In this document: one piece after another, positions 25,135 through 36,049 of the stretch | Layout: each line of letters opens with the position of its first letter | Numbering within the stretch: position 1 is the first letter of the stretch | NCBI GenBank assembly: GCA_033239005.1 | Contig: BSQZ01000034.1 | Span: forward strand, 4,726,501 to 4,790,500 | Direction of reading: 5' to 3' | DNA: 64,000 nt | Source of the DNA: Lamellibrachia satsuma | Taxonomy: Eukaryota > Annelida > Polychaeta > Sabellida > Siboglinidae | The notes under the pieces: generated by a model | What the model saw: only the letters and a program-made list of their open reading frames with translations | What the model was told of the DNA's origin: nothing | The model's database searches: none | Position numbers and translations under genes: made by a program

Positions 25135-25310
25135 TTCATATTCTCATGCCGTAGTTTCACGTTGTCGCCCATCAACTGTTGTATCTGAGTATGCAGCCCA
25201 ATAATCGAGCTATTCACGAACTCGTCATCAACCGTCTAGTTGCCGGTCACGTTGGTGGTGCAGACCCTGTACTGCGTACAACATCATGGGCAACAGCCAT
25301 GCGGGTGGAA
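25135..25310 (-). pseudogene. CTHRC1-like copy Y exon 1, broken
   Basis: The minus strand aligns with the copy X first exon: GTTGCCCATG, then NVTGN, an in-frame TAG, and VNSSIIGLHTQIQQLMGDNV followed by KLRHENMNNI. Compared with copy X (SSVIALQSQTQQMMGEIVKLRHD), the CCSQTCG segment is deleted, the start region is shifted, and the donor ACGGTAAGG has become ATATATGAC. It cannot serve as a first exon as it stands. Confidence 0.7.
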
Positions 25311-25339
25311 AAATGTGTAACTAGTATGTACTTATCTCA

Positions 25340-25800
25340 CCGACGAGTGGAGTGGAGACGGGAGTGAAACTGGATGGAAGGAGTGACGGGAGGAGAAGAG
25401 AACACAAATCGAAGGCCAGTTTCGATGCCAGCCTCACCCCGAAATTCACGGACAGAGAGAAGAGCAACACAACTGGTATGCCTTATAATAGTTACAAATT
25501 GTCCCATCCGTCTTTCCCACAAATACTCGTATTGGATTTCAAGTAGTGTTATAGGTGTCCAGTGTGAGAATATGAAATGCTTCACTAAACTATGAAGGTG
25601 TCTAGCTGTTTGTCTCAAGCAACTGGTTGCGTGATACGGGTGGGTCCACTGTTCATTTTCCAAATCGTCGCCATAATAACTACACTAAACTATGAACATA
25701 TCTGAAGTAAATCGTCATGTGATACGGGCCGGTCCATTTTTTTCAAAATCGTCGCCACAACACTCTAGTATGCCAATGTTTTATCCTCCAAATGTTTTTT
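25340..25800. repeat. Segmental duplicate, partial unit 3
   Basis: Contains a damaged reversed SINE (about 25400-25490), and the CAAGCAACTGGTTGCGTGAT to CCAAATCGTCGCCATAATAA block twice (near 25616 and 25708). It matches 9440-9900 and 11230-11700. It lies next to the exon 1 relict of copy Y, as 9.3-9.9 kb lies upstream of exon 1 of copy X. Confidence 0.65.
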
Positions 25801-25861
25801 TTCCGAAAATGTGCCGTTTCCTATGGCATTGTTGACGCACTCAACACGTTTGACAATAACA

Positions 25862-26573
25862 TTTAGAGTACACCACATATACCGTCAATATTTCAACTGT
25901 GCGTAAGTATTAGAGCACTTACGAATGCACGAACGAATAAATAAATTTATTTTAGAGTACACCACATATACCGTCAATATTTCAATTGTCCGTAAGTATT
26001 AGAACACTTTCGAATGCACGAATGAAAGAATAACTTTATTTTAGGGTACACCACATATACCGTCAATATTTCAATTGTCCGTAAGTATTAGAACACTTTC
26101 GAATGCACGAATGAAATAATAACTTTATTTTAGAGTACACCACATATACCGTCAACATTTCAATTGTGCGTAAGTATTAGAACACTTTCGAATGCACGAA
26201 TGAAAGAATAACTTTATTTTAGAGTACACCACATATACCGTCAATATTTCAGTTGTGCGTAAGTATTAGAACACTTTCGAATGCACGAATGAAAGAATAA
26301 CTTTATTTTAGAGTACACCAAATATACCGTCAATATTTTAATTGTGCGTAAGTATTAGAACACTTTCGAATGCACGAATGAAAGAATAACTTTATTTTAG
26401 AGTACACCACATGTACCGTCAATATTTCAATTGTACGTAAGTATTAGAGCACTTACGAATGCACGAATGAATGAGTAACTTTATTTTAGAGTACACCACC
26501 TATACCGTCAATATTTCAATTGTGCGTAAGTATTAGAGCACATAGGAATTCACGAATGAATGAATACCTTTAT
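25862..26573. repeat. Tandem satellite, 8 units of exactly 89 bp
   Basis: TTTAGAGTACACC recurs at 25862, 25951, 26040, 26129, 26218, 26307, 26396 and 26485, and the next boundary falls at 26574: eight units with no length change. Units differ by a few substitutions. Each holds GTCAATATTTCAATTGTGCG and CACGAATGAA. On the minus strand each unit opens with AAATAAAG, a polyadenylation-like word, so the monomer may come from a mobile-element 3' end. Confidence 0.97.
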
Positions 26574-26955
26574 TTTGGTTACACATACATTTTAACATAT
26601 TTACAATATCAATTAAGTCACTGATTAAACAAATAGCGGTGCAACCAAGGAGATCCTGTAGAAACCCCGCGGGACTTAGATCGAGGACCACCCAGAACAA
26701 CAAATCAATATATTTGTGTTTCCTTAAGAGAAAACATACTCTAAACAAGATTATTGAAATACAAAGGAACGTGCAGTGATTTTAGGACTACAGTCCAATG
26801 TTTGTGCAATAAATAACATTAACGTTAATATGACATAGTTGTATAGCTGTTAAGTTTGTCACTTATATGCACAGTACATGGAGTACGATTTTTCTGGTAA
26901 AATAAAAAATAAATATAACATATTAGCAACAGTGAATACAAGAAATATTTGGAGG

Positions 26956-27260
26956 GGCGCGATGATGGCGCAGCGGTTAGAACGTCGGACTCTCAATCGA
27001 GAGAACCCGGGTCCGAATCCTCCTGCTGTCGATTCGAAGCTTTGGCAATTTCGTTCGTCCCACGTTGCTACAGCTCACTCAGCTATATAAATGAGTACCT
27101 GGCCACATGTGGATATCGAAACGAAATGTCTTCGCGCAGTAATTGTAGCGTGGCTGAAAGCTTCACATATAAGTCGAAATGGCGTTGGGATGAACAGGTC
27201 TGCTAGGCCGTGAACGGTAGAGCGCTTTGAACAGTTCCAATGACTAGATACAGCGTTATA
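26956..27260 (+). mobile_element. tRNA-headed SINE, near full length
   Basis: A-box region ATGGCGCAGCGGTTAGAACG and B-box GGGTCCGAATCC, then the family body GAAGCTTTGGCAATTTCGTT, the TATAAATGAGTACCTGG word and a tail ending near GAACAGTTCCAATGACTAGA. It is the best reference copy in the window. Confidence 0.85.
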
Positions 27261-27275
27261 CAAGAACGTTCTTTG

Positions 27276-27775
27276 TTGTTTAAATATTAACATCCGATTT
27301 GTACTTAGAATTTCAAGAACAAATAATGCACTAATAACCTAACTAATTATTGCACATTAATACATTAAAAAGCTAATTATTGCACATTAATACATTAAAA
27401 TGTGAACAAGAATATATTAAGTAATGCATGATCCCGAATACATTAAATAATACATGAACATAAATACATGGTCTTCTCTACCATGTTAAAATAAAGGTAG
27501 ATGCAGAGTACATTTTGTACAAATACAAATTGAGTCCCAAAAATGTTGCTTAAATATCAACATACAATTTGTACTTTGAATTATATGAACAAATAACACT
27601 AATACCCTAAATAATTATTGCCATTAATACGTTAATGTATGAGCATGAATACATTAAGTAATATATGATTCTGACAACATTAAATATTACATTAACATGA
27701 AACACACGGTATTCTCTACCATGCTAAAATAAAGGTGGATGTAGAGTACATTTTGTACAATTACGAAGTTGTTAT
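27276..27775. repeat. Tandem duplication, about 270-bp period
   Basis: TAAATATTAACATCCGATTTGTACTT (27281) recurs as TAAATATCAACATACAATTTGTACTT (27551), and both copies end AAAATAAAGGT-GATG-AGAGTACATTTTGTACAA. Copy 1 has a further small internal repeat (CTAATTATTGCACATTAATACATTAAAA twice). Confidence 0.9.
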
Positions 27776-27789
27776 ATTAGCAAAGTGTT

Positions 27790-28135
27790 TTCTGTAAATT
27801 CATTCATATTTAGAGAGTAACAGTTCTTTCAGTTTATTTTTAAATTGGTTAGTGGATACAGACTGTTGTAATTTACTAGGTAATGCATTCCAGAATATTG
27901 GTGCTGGATAATTTATTGCAAATTTTTCTTATGTTTTGGATGTAATAGCCATTTTAGTTTCGTAGATTATATTCGTGGATACTTTGTATTCGAGTAAACA
28001 TTGATGAAATAGAATCTGGGAGTTGGCTATTTGCTGCTTTATACATAGAAGTAACCAGATTATGTTTACAGAGATTATCCAATTTTAGTAGTTCTAACTT
28101 TGAGAATAGACGATCAGTGTGAGCGATGTAATGAG
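27790..28135 (-). mobile_element. LINE C-terminal fragment
   Basis: The minus strand reads HTDRLFSKLELLKLDNLC, LVTSMYKAANSQLPDS and, after a frame change, NYPAPIFWNALPSKLQQSVS then TNQFKNKLKELLLSKYE and a stop. The WNALP / FKNKLK arrangement is the standard end of Jockey/CR1-group ORF2 proteins. Confidence 0.75.
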
Positions 28136-28139
28136 AATT

Positions 28140-28440
28140 TGTGATTATGGGATGTTGGGAAAAGGATTACAACATCGGATTTTGGGAAAAAGGATAGCTA
28201 CAATTTCACGCTTAATTACCACATATAACACAGTGTTAATCAAACGCATGAATACATAATGCTGGTAAAAGGTATTTTATTTACGTTATTTTCTTAATAC
28301 GTATGCTATTTTTAGTGCTGTATCAACAATATTTATCCTAGACGATCTAATATACAGAAATACGAAGGGATTTTTTGTGTATTCACACACATCAATTTGA
28401 AACTGCATTACTTTGTGGTGATGGTCATCATCGTTTATTG
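28140..28440. other. Intergenic, nothing recognised
   Basis: AT-rich, with two similar phrases (GGATGTTGGGAAAAGGATTACAACAT and ATCGGATTTTGGGAAAAAGGAT). No gene signal. Confidence 0.35.
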
Positions 28441-28562
28441 TCACCGTATTGTTTGTGGGGTGATCAAACTTGCCAAAGGTTCGAAGCGACCGCAGTGGGA
28501 TTTGAAATCGGGTTCTCTCGATTGAGAGTCCGGCCTTCTAACCGGTATGCCATCGGCCCCAA
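28440..28562 (-). mobile_element. tRNA-headed SINE, 5' part
   Basis: The minus strand reads GGGGCCGATGGCATACCGGT (A-box region), CTCAATCGAGAGAACCCGAT and the body word TTTGGCAAGTTTGATCACCC. It shares the head with the copy at 26956. Confidence 0.8.
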
Positions 28563-28799
28563 CTTATAGGTTTGGAGTAAAGAGGAATCAAGGTTCCCTT
28601 GCTGGACGGACGGTGAAGATGCGGACCAGAAAGTAACAGGAGAGAAGTGAGAGGAACGTGTTGACAAAAGGGAACGAAACACGGGGAAGTACACACGAGG
28701 CAATATTATTGGAGGATATGTAACAGGTACGAACGTAGAGAATGCGACATAAAGAGTGGATAAATTCATCGGTATTGTTTTTTTTGGGGGGGAGGGTGG

Positions 28800-30190
28800 T
28801 CAGTCAAGAAATTAAACCGGAAATCTAATGCGGGTTGTCAGTTTATCAGAAACTGAAAGTAGGGGACAGGTTTATTTAAATCACAGTAGGATATCAGCCA
28901 ACGCACTAATTCAGTAGCTGTGTGTTGAGGAGAAATACATAACGATGTGGGGAAGCTTTACCGGAATACGTGTTTATGAGGAATGTGCCCCACCTGAAAA
29001 GAAACGGAGGTATTTTGCATTTAAGTTGGTTTGAGCAGTTGTCGAGGGCACAGGTAGTACGCACAGGTAGTACATATATATAAAGACATCCGTGTAATCC
29101 TTGATGAACGAATTAAGTTTTCCTTAGAGAAAACATATGCGCCATAGCACTGAATTATTGAATTGCGACATCAACCAATTTATTTGTTTGCTCTAAGTGC
29201 GTAGCTAAAACATGCGTATAGTGTAAGATGAAACGTTAAAAGTCGTTAAACAGGTGACCGTCGTACAATAAAATTGCAAAGGGCAATTTAGCTGCAACAA
29301 GAATGAATTAATTGCGTTGATCGTCTACGTAACAAATGTTATTGAAAAGGCATGTGTTTTTACTTAGATAAATAGTGAATAATATAGTGAAAGTGAACGA
29401 GTGAGTGAATGTGTGAGTAAGTGAGTGAGTGACTGAGTGAGCGAGCGAGCGAGGGAGTGAGTGAGTAAGTGAATGAGAGAGTGAGCCTGATTACAGCTTA
29501 CTGGCATATAATGCCGATTCATGATGTAATCTACACCCATATTTATCATAATTATATAATTTTGTAAAGTTTATTTTCCTTTATTATTAATTATTGTCCC
29601 GTGAACGGAACGTGTGGATATGTTTGCATGACGCCAAGCGCTGTTTGCATTATTCCCGTATACAGCTTCGATCCGATAGTAATCATAATCAAAACGTTAG
29701 TACGTTCTTTACTATATTGTTATCGCATTAATTTGCCTTTGTTTGCTTTCGTAACCGACTCGCTTGTTCCATAGATACGCTCAACTACACAATGTCGCCA
29801 AAATATTGTATGATACATCTCGCATTTTCTAAGTTGACCATTAACTTATAGTTTGAATTTTAGATCAGTACTTAAACCGTTATTAATTATAACAAAAACA
29901 AGTAATCATAAACCATCTGCATTACGCAATAACAACATTCCGATCTATTATCACGTTTAACACGTTACTTGTTCGTCTTAGCGTCACGTGTCAACACTTT
30001 ACAATGAATGTTACTATAATAATTTTATATTAAGATAGAAGGGAACAGATTTAATACGTCACGGACTACACAACACAAGGAAGGCAATCAACGCTATGTA
30101 TAATCTATGAAGGCCAAGAGACGGGAAAGGTTAATCTACTTTAACTGCCGACGAAAACATTTTAATCGTCCAAACCTTCAACTACTTATA
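28800..30190. other. Intergenic, no gene recognised
   Basis: No domain or splice-flanked frame. A (GTGA)n/(GAGC)n simple repeat occupies about 29390-29485, and a short repeat ACACAGGTAGTAC occurs near 29040-29075. Confidence 0.4.
29390..29487. repeat. (GAGT)n / (GAGC)n microsatellite
   Basis: About 95 bp of GTGA, GAGC and GAAT tetramers. Confidence 0.95.
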
Positions 30191-31434
30191 ATTGCTCAAT
30201 AAGCGTATGTCCATGTGATGATGCGACATTCGTGTAATTGACTTTTGCGAGGTTCCAAGAAAGATGGAATTCACCGAACTGATATCATCCATGGAAGTAA
30301 AAACATCTCCATCTCCACAAGCTTGCATCGTCCAGAAAACTGAAAGAACCGACACACATGATCAAACGTTACAATTGGCATATCAATGAAATGTGAAGGA
30401 AATACGTTGGAGAACCAACAACGGAAGAAGGACAAGTACTTTTCTACAGCGGGAAAGAAATGAAAAACGAACAAGTAGTAGGAGTCATGGGCAACATGAA
30501 AGTCAGGAACTCGGTTATGTGGTTACGCCCAGTGCCCAGCAGGCTATATCACTCCGCCTGAAAGAATCTCCTTTCGACATCAACGTAGACTAATTATATG
30601 TACCAACTTCAGGCGACGATGCCAAAGAAATTGAGGAATTCTACAGCTAAATGCTTGTTCCAGATAATAGTAGGAAGATCAAACATTGCTTCTCCTTCTA
30701 GTCTTATCAGTTCTTCTCATCTTCGCTAGCCAGGGGTGGTAGTAGTACTACGCTACCCCTGGCAGATTGACATGTTGAAACGTGGATTTGTGTGCGGAAG
30801 CACGCAGACTCATTTGTATTTCGTTCCACTTCAAACTTCAAAGAGCGTACCATGAAATACTCATCATTACCCGTCCGACCAGCGACGACCGGACCACGGC
30901 CAATTAAAGCTAAGTTACTGTATACGAGCCTACGAAATTCCAGGGACGGCCGCTTTTGGTTAACTCAGCAGCATAAAGTTCCACGTTTCAGCAGGTTGCC
31001 TGCCTAGTTTACTGATGTAGTCGGAAGCACCTTGGCGGCGATGATGGTTCTGCTGGAATGTTGCTGTTATTGTTGTTTCGTGATTTAACATATGCTTCTA
31101 CTTCTTCCAGTATTACTGGAAAGTCGTATTGGTCGTTGGAGTGATGGTAATTCAATAAAACGAGATATATATTTGTATTATATAGGTCATAGAACGGATG
31201 ATGAGAGGATGAGGGAATCACTTGCAGATTATGTAAGTACAGTGAGTATAGGAAAAAGGATCATCACACATTTTGCAGATTACATTGACGTACTAGCAGA
31301 TCATGACCAAACAATTACTGAACTTGTGACTAAATTATTAAGATTATGTCAGGAACGGCTCAAACCGTCGCACCAGTTTGGAAAGACATACATATTTCAC
31401 AAACATCAAATGTGTGGTTTCTTTGGCCTATATT

Positions 31435-31549
31435 GATGACAACATTCCTCCCTGATTGATGACAACATTCCTCCCTGATTGATGACAACATTCCTCCCTG
31501 ATTGATGACAACATTCCTCCCTGATTGATGACAACATTCCTCCCTGATT
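31435..31549. repeat. Tandem repeat, 5 units of 23 bp
   Basis: Five identical units of GATGACAACATTCCTCCCTG plus ATT, without a single mismatch, inside LINE debris. Perfect identity points to recent expansion. Confidence 0.97.
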
Positions 31550-31574
31550 GCAAAACAAGGACCTTCACTATTGA

Positions 31575-31790
31575 ACTTGAAAGGAAAATCCAGGCGTTAG
31601 AATAGTGGTCTCAGCACATGACTGTCAACCTGCTGCCGTTTCGAAATTTCGTACAATTTTCTCAGTTCAATCAGCTGTAAAAATGAATAACTGGCAGTGG
31701 TGGGTATGTGAACGTGTGTGTTCGCACAGTAGTTGCAGAGTGGTTGAATGCTTCCCAGAAAAAGTGTCTAAGAATTAGCCCATGTTCAAA
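31575..31790 (+). mobile_element. tRNA-headed SINE, decayed
   Basis: The head is damaged (AGGCGTTAGAATAGTGGTCT). The body is recognisable: GTTTCGAAATTTCGTACAAT, ATGAATAACTGGCAGTGGTG, and CGCACAGTAGTTGCAGAGTG, matching CGCAGTAATTGTAGCGTGG in the copy at 26956. Confidence 0.65.
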
Positions 31791-32425
31791 GTAAAGGTCA
31801 AGTTTTTTAGCGGTTCTACGGATGAATACCGCGATATATATATACGAACGTACATGTATATTAAATATATAAAATACACCACCAACCAATATGTCCGTAA
31901 TTTCATCGAACATTCAGTTGGCGGGCAAGAAACGCATCGCTGTGGTGGTAATATGCAAATTGCAATGGTTTGGTCATGTTATACAATTTTATGCAATTCT
32001 GTAAGGTACAATGAATGGTGGACGTAAAGGACGAAGACAGAAGAGTTCCCGGGGTGGAGAAACCGTTTCGGAATATAATTCGGGAATGATTCGTGTCTGC
32101 GGCGGATTTCCATCAATATATAACAAGTGACTATGGAAGTAATTAAATGTATTGGACATCACATCTCCAAAACAATTTCACAACACTTGAATAATTAATA
32201 GACCGACAACACTGTCATTATCTAGAAAGAAATTAACGGAAATGAAATATGTTAATGGTGATGACAATTGCTAGTGCCCACTAACGTCTTCCGCTGTTTT
32301 CTATAAATGCCTGACTCAATAACAACTAGTTTATTTTGACCATGCTCATGGCTCGTCCGGAGTTGTCCACGACAATCTTTATAAATGCCGAGAGAACGTT
32401 GTCCACGACGACACAGGTTGAGAGA

Positions 32426-32822
32426 ATGTTGCTGCGATATCTGCTGGTCGCCGCCGTGTACGTTGCCGAAGGCCCTGGCTCACAAACCCCCGTGTACGCT
32501 ACCCAAGGCCCTGGCTCACACACCGCCGTGTACGCTACCCAAGGCCCTGGCTCACACACCCCCGTGTACGCTACCCAAGGCTCTGGCTCACTCACTGCCG
32601 TGTACGCTACCCAAGGTCCTAGCTCACACACCGCCGCGTACGCTACCCAAGGCACTGGATCACACACCGCTGTGTACGCTACCCAAGGGTCTGGCTCAGA
32701 CACCGCCGTGTACGCTACCCAAGAGTCTGGCTCAAACACCGCCGTGTACGCTACCCAAGGCACTGGCTCACACACCGCCGTGTACGCTGCCCGAAGTCTA
32801 GGTTCACCCGTACTGCAGTACG
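32426..32822 (+). CDS. Possible secreted repeat protein, first exon (12-residue repeats)
   Basis: I do not recognise a family. An ATG at 32426 opens a secretory-looking start (MLLRYLLVAAVYVAEG) followed by about nine repeats of VYATQGPGSHTA, coded by a 36-bp minisatellite. The frame runs into the strong donor CG|GTAAGTAC at 32823. A TATAAAT word lies 45-50 bp upstream (32379), and another at 32303. These signals together hint at a real exon. However, the repeat is open in several frames on both strands, and no second exon is identified. It may be a minisatellite that happens to be open. Confidence 0.35.
32456..32800. repeat. Minisatellite, 36-bp unit, about 9.5 copies
   Basis: The unit starts GTGTACGCTACCCAAGGCCC and recurs every 36 bp from 32456. 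Because 36 is a multiple of three, every reading frame keeps its phase. Units differ mostly by single substitutions (GGCCCT, GGCTCT, GGCACT, GGGTCT, GAGTCT) at one variable codon. Confidence 0.97.
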
Positions 32823-33067
32823 GTAAGTACGAGTACAATGTGATGTTTTTGAAGGAGGAGGCGTTTCGCTGTTACTCGCTAAAGTTTTATGATCTAACAA
32901 GATTTAACAAGATATGCAAATATTGCTTTCGAAGGATATATGTGTCAACCCTGTTTGTCAACATATTCACGCTGCAACCAGTTGCACAATATGTAGATAA
33001 TTTGTTCCAATCATTCGTTGTCCTCCGTGAGAATCATTACTTCCTGATATCCAATATACACTGATCT

Positions 33068-34260
33068 GTTTCAAAGGTTACTTCATGTCCTCTAATTCTA
33101 CTATCTTTCTTGAGTGAGAAAAATAGTTATATCAATATTTTCATACCCATTATGTATCTTGAAAACTTCAATTTTTTATAACTAATGGCTCTCAGTTCTA
33201 GAATAATTTTAGTTGCTCTCTTCTTTATTCATTGAAGCGTATCTATTCCCTTCTTACGATATGATCTCTCTAGTGTACAACATTATACATGAGACTTAAC
33301 TATTGCTTTATAAAGAGGTATAATCACCTTTTTTCTTGTATGTCATATTTGTCCTAATCAACCCACTATTTTTTTTACTCTTTCAAGCTGCAATACCACA
33401 CTACTCTGGAACTTTCATTTCAGCACTTACTCTTACTCCTAAGTCCTTTTCTTCTACGGGACAACCTATAGGAACATCTCTCATTATATAGTTTACTTTC
33501 AAATTATCGTGTCCTGTGTGTAGGCATTTACATTTCCTATAGTTGAATAACATCTGCCATTTTCAGACCATTTAGCTATTATGTTTATATCGTTTCGTAA
33601 ATGTTATTTATCACCATAATTGTTAACATTTCTAAACACTTTTGTGTCATCCGCAAATTTCAGTAAGCTGTTTTTTTATTATCGTCCTTGCAGCTATTGA
33701 TATATATTAAAAATAACAAATGACCTAATACTGATCCTTGCAGCACTCCACGCAAAAATAATTTCCAGTTTTAAACTTCTCTATCTACTACAGCAAGCTG
33801 CCTTCGGTCAGTCAGCTATTTTCCTATAGAGGCGATTATGATATCGGCGATACCATGGGCTTTTAAATTAAGTAATAATCTTTGATGTGACACTTTGTGA
33901 AAATCTAAGTATGTAATATCTACATGTGATCCCGCGTTTATTCACTTAGTGCTTCCTTCCAAAAAACATCATCTGTCTTTTAGGAATCCATTTAATTATT
34001 TGTGACTAACACGGTAGCCCTCCATATGGTCTTTAATTAACCTTTCTAATAATTTACAAAACACTGAATTTAAACCCACTGATCTGTGATTTTCTGACCT
34101 ATGTCTAGAACCCTTTTTAAATAATGGTATAATATATGCTACTTTCCATTCAAAAGGAACCACTCCCTCTTTTAAGGAAAACTGGAACCCTATTTTAAGT
34201 GGTATTCTTGTTCTACTGTATTCATTATTAGTTTTGGAGAAATTCCACCCATTCCAGGTG
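33068..34260 (-). mobile_element. CR1/L2-like LINE, decayed, reversed copy
   Basis: The reverse complement of this stretch follows the LINE at 16876-19662 from the NKSPG region (near 34255) down to the SLKKDSRTRGHE region (near 33075), with WKxVL, KFADDTKVF-like, LTEGSL and YKAIV-type blocks readable between stops and shifts. There are no long frames. It is an old insertion in opposite orientation to the other large copies. Confidence 0.8.
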
Positions 34261-34306
34261 ATTTACTATAAAGGCTGGTATTAGAGTGCTACTAGGGAAA
34301 GTTGTA

Positions 34307-34616
34307 GGGTGTTTCTAAGGCTAATAGCAGTTGCTACTAGGGCAGGTAGTAGGGTGTTTCTAAGGTTAGTAGCAGTTGCTACTAGGGCAGGTAGTAGGGT
34401 GTTTCAAAGGCTAGTAGCAGTTGCTACTAGGGCAGGTAGTAGGGTGTTTCTAAGGCTAGTAGCAGTTGCTACTAGGGCAGGTAGTAGGGTGTTTCTAAGG
34501 CTAGTAGCAGTTGCTACTAGGGCAGGTAGTAGGGTGTTTCTAAGGCTAGTAGCAGTTGCTACTAGGGCAGGTAGTAGGGTGTTTCTAAGGCTAGTAGCAG
34601 TTGCTACTAGGGCAGG
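34307..34616. repeat. Minisatellite, 45-bp unit, 7 copies
   Basis: GGGTGTTTCTAAGGCTAGTA starts a unit at 34307, 34352, 34397, 34442, 34487, 34532 and 34577. The plus-strand frame reads RVFLRLVAVATRAGS repeatedly, with no sign of being a gene. Confidence 0.97.
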
Positions 34617-35110
34617 TACTGCTGGTACCAGGGTGTTACTAGGGATGGTAGTAACGTGTTACTAGGGCTGATAGTAGGGTGTTACTAGGGCTGGTAGTAT
34701 GGTGTTATTAGGAATGGTAGTAGGATGTTACTAAGGATGGTAGTAGGGTGTTACTAGGGGTGGTAGTAGGGTATTATTAGGGATGGTAGTAGGGTGGTAC
34801 TAAGTATGGTAGTAGCGCGTTACTAGGGTTGGTAGTATGGTGTTATTAGGGCTGGTAGTAAGTAGTGTGTTACTAGGGATGGTAGTAGGGTGTCACTAGG
34901 GCTGGTAGGAAGATGTTATTGTTGATAGTAGGAGGCTGTCACTAGGTATTGTAGGAGGGTGTTACTATGTGTGGAGGGTTTTTATTATTAGGACTGGTAG
35001 AAGTTTGTTACAAGGGCTGGTAGGAGGGTGTTATGAGGGTTAGGTAGGAAGAGGAGAGTAATGCTGAGGGTGACACTAGTGCTGCTAGAGGATGCTACTA
35101 AGCAGGACAC
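34617..35110. repeat. Degenerate GGTAGTAGGGTGTTACTAGG repeats
   Basis: A fading continuation of the 45-bp array, made of roughly 21-bp variants of the same G/T/A words. Probably the ancestral short repeat from which the 45-bp unit was amplified. Confidence 0.85.
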
Positions 35111-35660
35111 CATACCTATGAATAATAGAGGGGAATTTCCCATATCTATGATGATCTGACCGTCTGATTCATCCTCGTGTCCATACTTACTTACTTACAT
35201 CGCTATTGTGCCATGCACAATCAGTATTATTTGTTCCTTCAGTTGATATAGTGAACTGTGTTTAGTTGTGATCCAGTTTTATAAGGTAATAACTACACTA
35301 CAAGTTTATTGCGGGCATATCGCTTAGAATATTCAAACTTAAAATACATGTTTTTTATTTAATGAAAGCTGAATTAAATAAAGCGGGCACACCGCGTAAT
35401 GGGACATAGTAGTTCCGAGATAATATCAGTCCCTGAAATCACTACTTAGATGTAATACAGTCAAAATGAACAAATATTATATTTACTATCGGTGACTGTG
35501 TTTACTAGCAAACTAGCATAGATAAGAAGGGGGAATAACGCGTAATATGGGGCGAAACGTCATCCATGCTTCATCAAAAGAGGTGCGTCAATTTGGTGCA
35601 TGCACGACTCACTACTGCCTGCACGCCATTCGTCTACGCCGCAGTTTGGATTTTTCAGAG
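35110..35660. other. Intergenic, no gene recognised
   Basis: No domain or repeat. A CTTACTTACTTAC word near 35186 is a minor simple repeat. Confidence 0.35.
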
Positions 35661-35665
35661 ATGGG

Positions 35666-35667
<2 letters not shown>

Positions 35668-35723
<56 letters not shown>

Positions 35724-35831
35724 ACAATGTTTTCACTATGCTAATTGCTAATATCACAATTAGCATAGTGACATCACAATAATGAAATGTCTGTATTTTT
35801 GTGTAGTTTTTCATGTGAAACGTTAGCAATT

Positions 35832-35909
<78 letters not shown>

Positions 35910-35931
35910 TGTGTGTGTGTGTGTATATATA

Positions 35932-35966
<35 letters not shown>

Positions 35967-35970
35967 GCAC

Positions 35971-36043
<73 letters not shown>
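35668..36043. repeat. (AT)n, (AT)n and (AC)n microsatellite cluster
   Basis: AT tracts at about 35668-35720 and 35838-35965, followed by an AC tract to 36043. Between the two AT tracts the word AATTAGCATAGTGA occurs directly after its own near-reverse-complement (CACTATGCTAATT), so that spacer is itself a small inverted repeat. Confidence 0.96.
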
Positions 36044-36047
<4 letters not shown>

Positions 36048-36049
36048 AT

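Larger units (their letters stand above)
30200..32115 (+). mobile_element. Broken LINE with nested insertions (endonuclease, RT and tail pieces)
   Basis: Three collinear pieces of one LINE type. The endonuclease piece is at 30410-30650: TTEEGQVLFYSGKEMKNEQV, then in another frame ISLRLKESPFDINVD and VPTSGDDAKEIEEFYS. The RT piece is at 31150-31400: SLADYVSTVSIGKRIITHFA followed by DYIDVLADHDQTI, in which the catalytic FADD has become FADY. The tail piece is at 31955-32100: LQWFGHV and GTMNGGRKGRRQK. A 23-bp tandem repeat (31435-31549) and a SINE (31575-31790) interrupt it. The pieces may derive from one insertion or from two. Either way it is dead. Confidence 0.7.

Noticed and set aside
26956..27030. 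Functional tRNA gene
   Set aside because: The A- and B-boxes are present, but the head is followed by a conserved body repeated at several loci, and the cloverleaf is imperfect. SINE is the better call. The same reasoning applies to 11803-11872 and 9365-9430.
32326..32838. 170-codon minus frame across the 36-bp minisatellite
   Set aside because: It is a phase-kept shadow of the repeat. The plus frame has the better start and a splice donor.
34307..34616. CRISPR-like regular repeats
   Set aside because: The 45-bp units are directly adjacent with no spacers, and this is a split-gene animal genome. It is a minisatellite.
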